A stretch of 43,833 bases of DNA from positions 1 to 43,833 of the forward strand of contig JANQLU010000010.1 in NCBI GenBank assembly GCA_028280445.1, given 5' to 3'. Each line of letters starts with the position of its first letter. Within the stretch, counting starts at the first letter, position 1. Source of the stretch: Pirellulaceae bacterium. GTDB lineage: Bacteria > Planctomycetota > Planctomycetia > Pirellulales > Pirellulaceae. Shown here one piece after another: positions 41,365 through 43,833 of the stretch. A program made the translations under genes and the position numbers. The notes under the pieces were generated by a model. That model saw only the letters and a list, made by a program, of their open reading frames with translations, was not told where the DNA came from and did no database searches.

Positions 41365-42723
41365 CTACTGAGACCGAATTCGTTTGAGGATCTCGGCGTA
41401 AATCGCAGCTTGTTCCTTTGAATCCTTAGTCGAAATGTCGTTGTGTTTGAATTTCAAGACAACGACGTCATCGACACCACGAAGTTTTCCGCTGTTGAGG
41501 CCAACGACTCCATCCCCTTGCGGCGAAACGAGTTCTTGAGAAAGTTTGGCGAGGACTTCAGCGATTTCCTGGCCGCCTTTGACAACATGTTTTTGTTTCG
41601 CGGTTTTCATTTGTTTTGAAAACGTTTTAAGTACTTGAGCTTGTGTGGCTGTCAGGACCGCTTTGTTCCCGAGGATGATCGAGTAATCGATATTCGGGTT
41701 GCGTTTTTGCTTGTCAAGTTTTTTCATCAACTCCGATTTGGGTCGCAAATCTTCGACCGCCAAATTGACTTCGGCAACGAGCTGACGGAGGGTGTCTCGG
41801 ATTTTTGTGCGATCGATTCGCGCGAGGACGGGATCAAATCGATCCGTTCCGATGGGCAGCAATGCCAAATTGGACCCTTTGTTGGGAGGTGCGACCATAA
41901 TAATCTGTTTGATCTGCGGCAGCTCAAAATTATCTTTTTCAATCACCAGACGAGAAACGATTCCACCCATCGAATGCGTGATTAGGGTGATTTCGCAATC
42001 GGGATTTTTTTGGACAAGCTGTTTCAAATGTTTTTCGAATTCACGAGCTGCATTGGCAACCCCCTTGCGAGTCGAATAGTGGAAACTGGCAGTTCTGATG
42101 GCTTCGCTGCGAGTTTGCGGAGATTCGATTTTCGAAGCCAACGGTTGGAATTGTTTTGGGCTGGAGTTGAATCCGTGAACAATGATCGCGATTTGTTTCG
42201 CGTTTTCCAATTTTTTGGTCGCATCGTAGGGCACGATTCCAAACGTCTCGCCTTTGGCAGCATCGGCCGCAGTTTTTACATGGCGAAGTCTGGCACCCCA
42301 TTTTTTTCGCGCGTGTTCAATTTCTGTTTTGTCGATTTCAATGACGACAGACTCGGTGCGTCGACGGGCTGAAATCCGAATGGCTGGTTGCAACGCGAGG
42401 TTAACTCCGACAAGGATCCAGCGTGTGGCCGGTGCTTTGATATCGAGTTCGCCGCCCGATGGTATGCGTTTGATGGCGGGGATTTCAACTCCAGCTTGTT
42501 TGGCCACTGCGTCAGCGATTTTTGCCCAAGACACTTTGCCATTTTTTGCTTCGATAGAAATTCTGATTTTGTCAGACGAGTTGGCGATCGAGTTTGCCAC
42601 GGTGTTGGGCTTTTCCAGTTGCGGTGGAGTGATTTGAGAGCCGTTCTTGTCCTGTGAGGTTGCACGCAAGCAAAAACAGGCGACGAAAATCAGGATGGCC
42701 AATGATGCGAAATGTGTTTTCAT
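41365..42723 (-). CDS. Exported alpha/beta hydrolase (lipase/PGAP1-like) with N-terminal domain
   Basis: 452 residues. Residues 1-22 form a signal peptide. A domain of about 80 residues follows (52-135; SIEAKNGKVSWAKIADAVAK, GELDIKAPATRWILVGVNLA), with a faint resemblance to secretin/TonB short N-terminal domains. The alpha/beta hydrolase begins with IAIIVHGFNSSPKQF (oxyanion region 183-185) and has its nucleophile S251 in LITHSMGGIVSRL, followed by PQIKQIIMVAPPNKGSNLA. The family includes lipases and GPI-anchor deacylases. A conserved histidine near FKHND may complete the triad. It converges with the EEP gene, 30 bp between stops. The substrate is unknown. Confidence 0.83.
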   Translation of the reverse strand: MKTHFASLAILIFVACFCLRATSQDKNGSQITPPQLEKPNTVANSIANSSDKIRISIEAKNGKVSWAKIADAVAKQAGVEIPAIKRIPSGGELDIKAPATRWILVGVNLALQPAIRISARRRTESVVIEIDKTEIEHARKKWGARLRHVKTAADAAKGETFGIVPYDATKKLENAKQIAIIVHGFNSSPKQFQPLASKIESPQTRSEAIRTASFHYSTRKGVANAAREFEKHLKQLVQKNPDCEITLITHSMGGIVSRLVIEKDNFELPQIKQIIMVAPPNKGSNLALLPIGTDRFDPVLARIDRTKIRDTLRQLVAEVNLAVEDLRPKSELMKKLDKQKRNPNIDYSIILGNKAVLTATQAQVLKTFSKQMKTAKQKHVVKGGQEIAEVLAKLSQELVSPQGDGVVGLNSGKLRGVDDVVVLKFKHNDISTKDSKEQAAIYAEILKRIRSQ

Positions 42724-42823
42724 GGTGGCATTCTAAATCACAGGTGATGCCTGGCAAACAGAAGTTTGATCGAGCGGCCTAATCTCGCCAACATCCACTG
42801 TGAATTCAAATTGTCAACCAATC
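42724..42823. other. Upstream region of the alpha/beta hydrolase gene
   Basis: No gene or repeat is visible between the hydrolase ATG and the start of the nested repeat block. The hydrolase promoter should lie here or within the repeats, but I could not assign it. Confidence 0.4.
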
Positions 42824-43008
42824 GACACTTTTTAGTAGGGCCGGTTCCTTAGTGGAGGGAAGAGGGACGAAGGAAGAGTCGCGAGAAACCAGCTATACAA
42901 GTCTTGTCCCTCGCTCACGCTTTGGGTTGCGATTGCCCATGACACTTTTTTTGTAGGGCCAGTTCCCACCGGCCAATCCAACAAACGGCCGGTGGGAACC
43001 GGCCCTAC
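42824..43008. repeat. Nested repeats: B half, C half and family B copy 3
   Basis: A complete family B hairpin lies at 42953-43008 (22-bp arms, one mismatch, loop AATCCAACAAAC, the reverse orientation of copies 1 and 2). Upstream, GACACTTTTTAGTAGGGCCG and GTTCC at 42824-42848 nearly repeat 42941-42966, giving a 25-bp direct repeat. The 92 bp between hold a right-arm-like C half element (GTCCCTCGCTCACGCTTTGG, 42906-42934). The pattern suggests insertion of the C-bearing segment with duplication of the B arm, or slippage. Confidence 0.75.
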
Positions 43009-43021
43009 ATGATTTGGGTAA

Positions 43022-43498
43022 TTAAGTCTGGTTGGCTGACATCAATATTTTTTTGAGCAAAACGATTTGACCGAGATGGTAGTGGCAATGCTCAATGATT
43101 CCCTGGATGTTTCTGCAATAGTTGCCATATTTTTCGTCGGTAAAATTTTTCCAAAGCAGATCGTCCGGGATTTGTTCAATCTGGTTGGCAAAACTCTCGG
43201 CGTCGCGCCATGTTTTTTCCTTAATACTTTCCCACTCGTCGTGAGATTGAATGGGGGGACTGTCAAAGCTGAATTTATCTTTGGCGTCGAGGGGTCCTCC
43301 ATTGAGAACTTTGGAGACAGCGGTGATGTAATAATTGATGTGAAACACAAGTGTCGCAATCGAATGAAAGGGAGCAATCTGTTTCGTTGCGATTTGCCAG
43401 TCGACGTCCGCCAATGTGTCTTTCAGGTTGACCGCAGTCCAGTTTCCTCCAAAGTAAAATTCGCGAAAGTGTTTTGCCAGCTGTTCGGTAACGTTCAT
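43022..43498 (-). CDS. DinB-like/DUF1572-type protein
   Basis: 158 residues, all helical in character. It fits the DinB four-helix bundle: an N-terminal helix (EQLAKHFREFYFGGNWTAVN), LVFHINYYITAV with a metal-binding histidine, and IIEHCHYHLGQIVLLKKIL with the last histidine pair. DinB-like proteins bind a divalent metal and often act as thiol-dependent transferases for bacillithiol or mycothiol. The partner thiol here is not known. No signal peptide. Its stop is 13 bp from family B copy 3. Monocistronic as far as seen. Confidence 0.78.
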   Translation of the reverse strand: MNVTEQLAKHFREFYFGGNWTAVNLKDTLADVDWQIATKQIAPFHSIATLVFHINYYITAVSKVLNGGPLDAKDKFSFDSPPIQSHDEWESIKEKTWRDAESFANQIEQIPDDLLWKNFTDEKYGNYCRNIQGIIEHCHYHLGQIVLLKKILMSANQT

Positions 43499-43628
43499 TG
43501 GTTCACCCGGGTTTGGGGAAGGGTCGATCGATATTATCTAAGAAACGGAGAGGGCTCGAAGGTTCGATCATAACGTCAAATGCTGATACCTTCGCATTTG
43601 CGTTTTTCCTCTCATTTTGGGTACTGCG

Positions 43629-43780
43629 GGCTCTGCCCAATGATGTCCGGCAAATGTCGTACGCAGGTGCAATGTGAGCGGCAAGGCGCTAGCCGCCGGT
43701 ACGTCAGCGCATCGAACCGGCGGCTAGCCCCTTCCCGCTCACAGGATTTGGTTCGGCAGGAACCTCACCTTCCCGAAACC
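43629..43780. repeat. Composite F-A-E repeat, family A copy 4
   Basis: An F segment (43629-43657, GGCTCTGCCCAATGATGTCC and following) precedes a family A hairpin (arms 43674-43700 and 43716-43742, decayed lower stem as in copy 1). It is followed by a degraded E module (GGTTCGGCAGGAACCTCACC, then TTCCCG). The F-to-A neighbourhood also occurs at 18198-18316. Frames running through this block are repeat sequence and not genes. Confidence 0.8.
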
Positions 43781-43824
43781 AACGGCACCCACTCAGGATG
43801 ACTGGTTTAGCCGTGCGTAGTTAA

Positions 43825-43833
43825 GTAGGGCCG
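43825..43833. repeat. Start of a further family B arm, cut by window edge
   Basis: The last nine bases, GTAGGGCCG, equal the first nine of the family B arm. The element probably continues beyond the window. Confidence 0.5.

Noticed and set aside
43580..43801. 73-codon plus-strand frame at the right end
   Set aside because: Made largely of the F, A and E repeat sequences.
14357..43833. CRISPR array from the repeated palindromes
   Set aside because: Copies are far apart, not regularly spaced, vary in loop and flank, and no cas genes are present.

Overview
The window looks like a chromosome segment of a planctomycete, most likely of the Pirellulales. The basis is gene content: a DUF1549/DUF1553 plus DUF1501 gene pair behind an ECF sigma factor, a secreted sulfatase, a NagB/PIG-L fusion, a YcxB-like protein ending in an N-P-F-x-P-P tail, many secreted proteins of unknown role, and intergenic space filled with palindromic repeats. 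Genes are mostly monocistronic or in short operons on both strands. I see no rRNA, tRNA, CRISPR array, prophage or intact insertion sequence. The lineage is inferred from gene families and was not computed.

Layout. 1-1403 (-): a membrane-anchored protein followed by a glycine-rich secreted protein cut by the window edge. 1979-4093 (+): an LCMT-type methyltransferase and a membrane GT2 glycosyltransferase. 4141-5135 (-): a cupredoxin-like secreted protein and a mini-lipoprotein. 5315-8841: purD, a NYN-domain protein and pyruvate kinase. 9011-9483: two gene relics (a frameshifted thioredoxin-like gene and the last codons of a second gdhA). 9564-12441: sulfatase and gdhA. 12652-14327 (+): a DUF1223 protein and an exported MsrA. 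14934-17847 (-): two overlapping dynamin-like/DUF697 GTPases. 18389-20719: a deoxynucleoside kinase, a PilZ-like protein and an HD-domain protein. 20732-22686 (-): an exported RidA-like protein and an exported amidohydrolase. 22966-24276 (+): a cytochrome P450.

24311-30541 (-) is the clearest functional unit: ECF sigma factor, transmembrane anti-sigma-like protein, exported coiled-coil protein, large cytochrome-c-like/BIG2/DUF1549/DUF1553 protein, Tat-exported DUF1501 protein, then an intrinsic terminator. 30788-32611 (+) is an orphan ABC-2 permease made of two homologous halves. 32650-34766 holds small or TPR proteins and a gene relic. 35261-35403 may encode a small RNA. 35457-38655 holds a duplicated YcxB-like protein and the NagB/PIG-L fusion. 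38772-41334 (+) is a tight operon of LMW-PTP, fructosamine-kinase-family protein and an EEP-family lipoprotein, reminiscent of protein deglycation. 41365-43498 (-) holds a secreted alpha/beta hydrolase and a DinB-like protein.

The most distinctive non-coding content is a set of intergenic inverted repeats in several families, here called A to G. Family A (27-bp arms) is often joined to a short family E module. Family B (22-bp arms, conserved 12-nt loop) sits 3-14 bp from stop codons. Family C includes a perfect 30-bp inverted repeat. One family A copy has collapsed by internal deletion, and one B element appears split by a C half-element. The best candidates for an under-described protein system are the overlapping GTPase pair and the deglycation-like operon.
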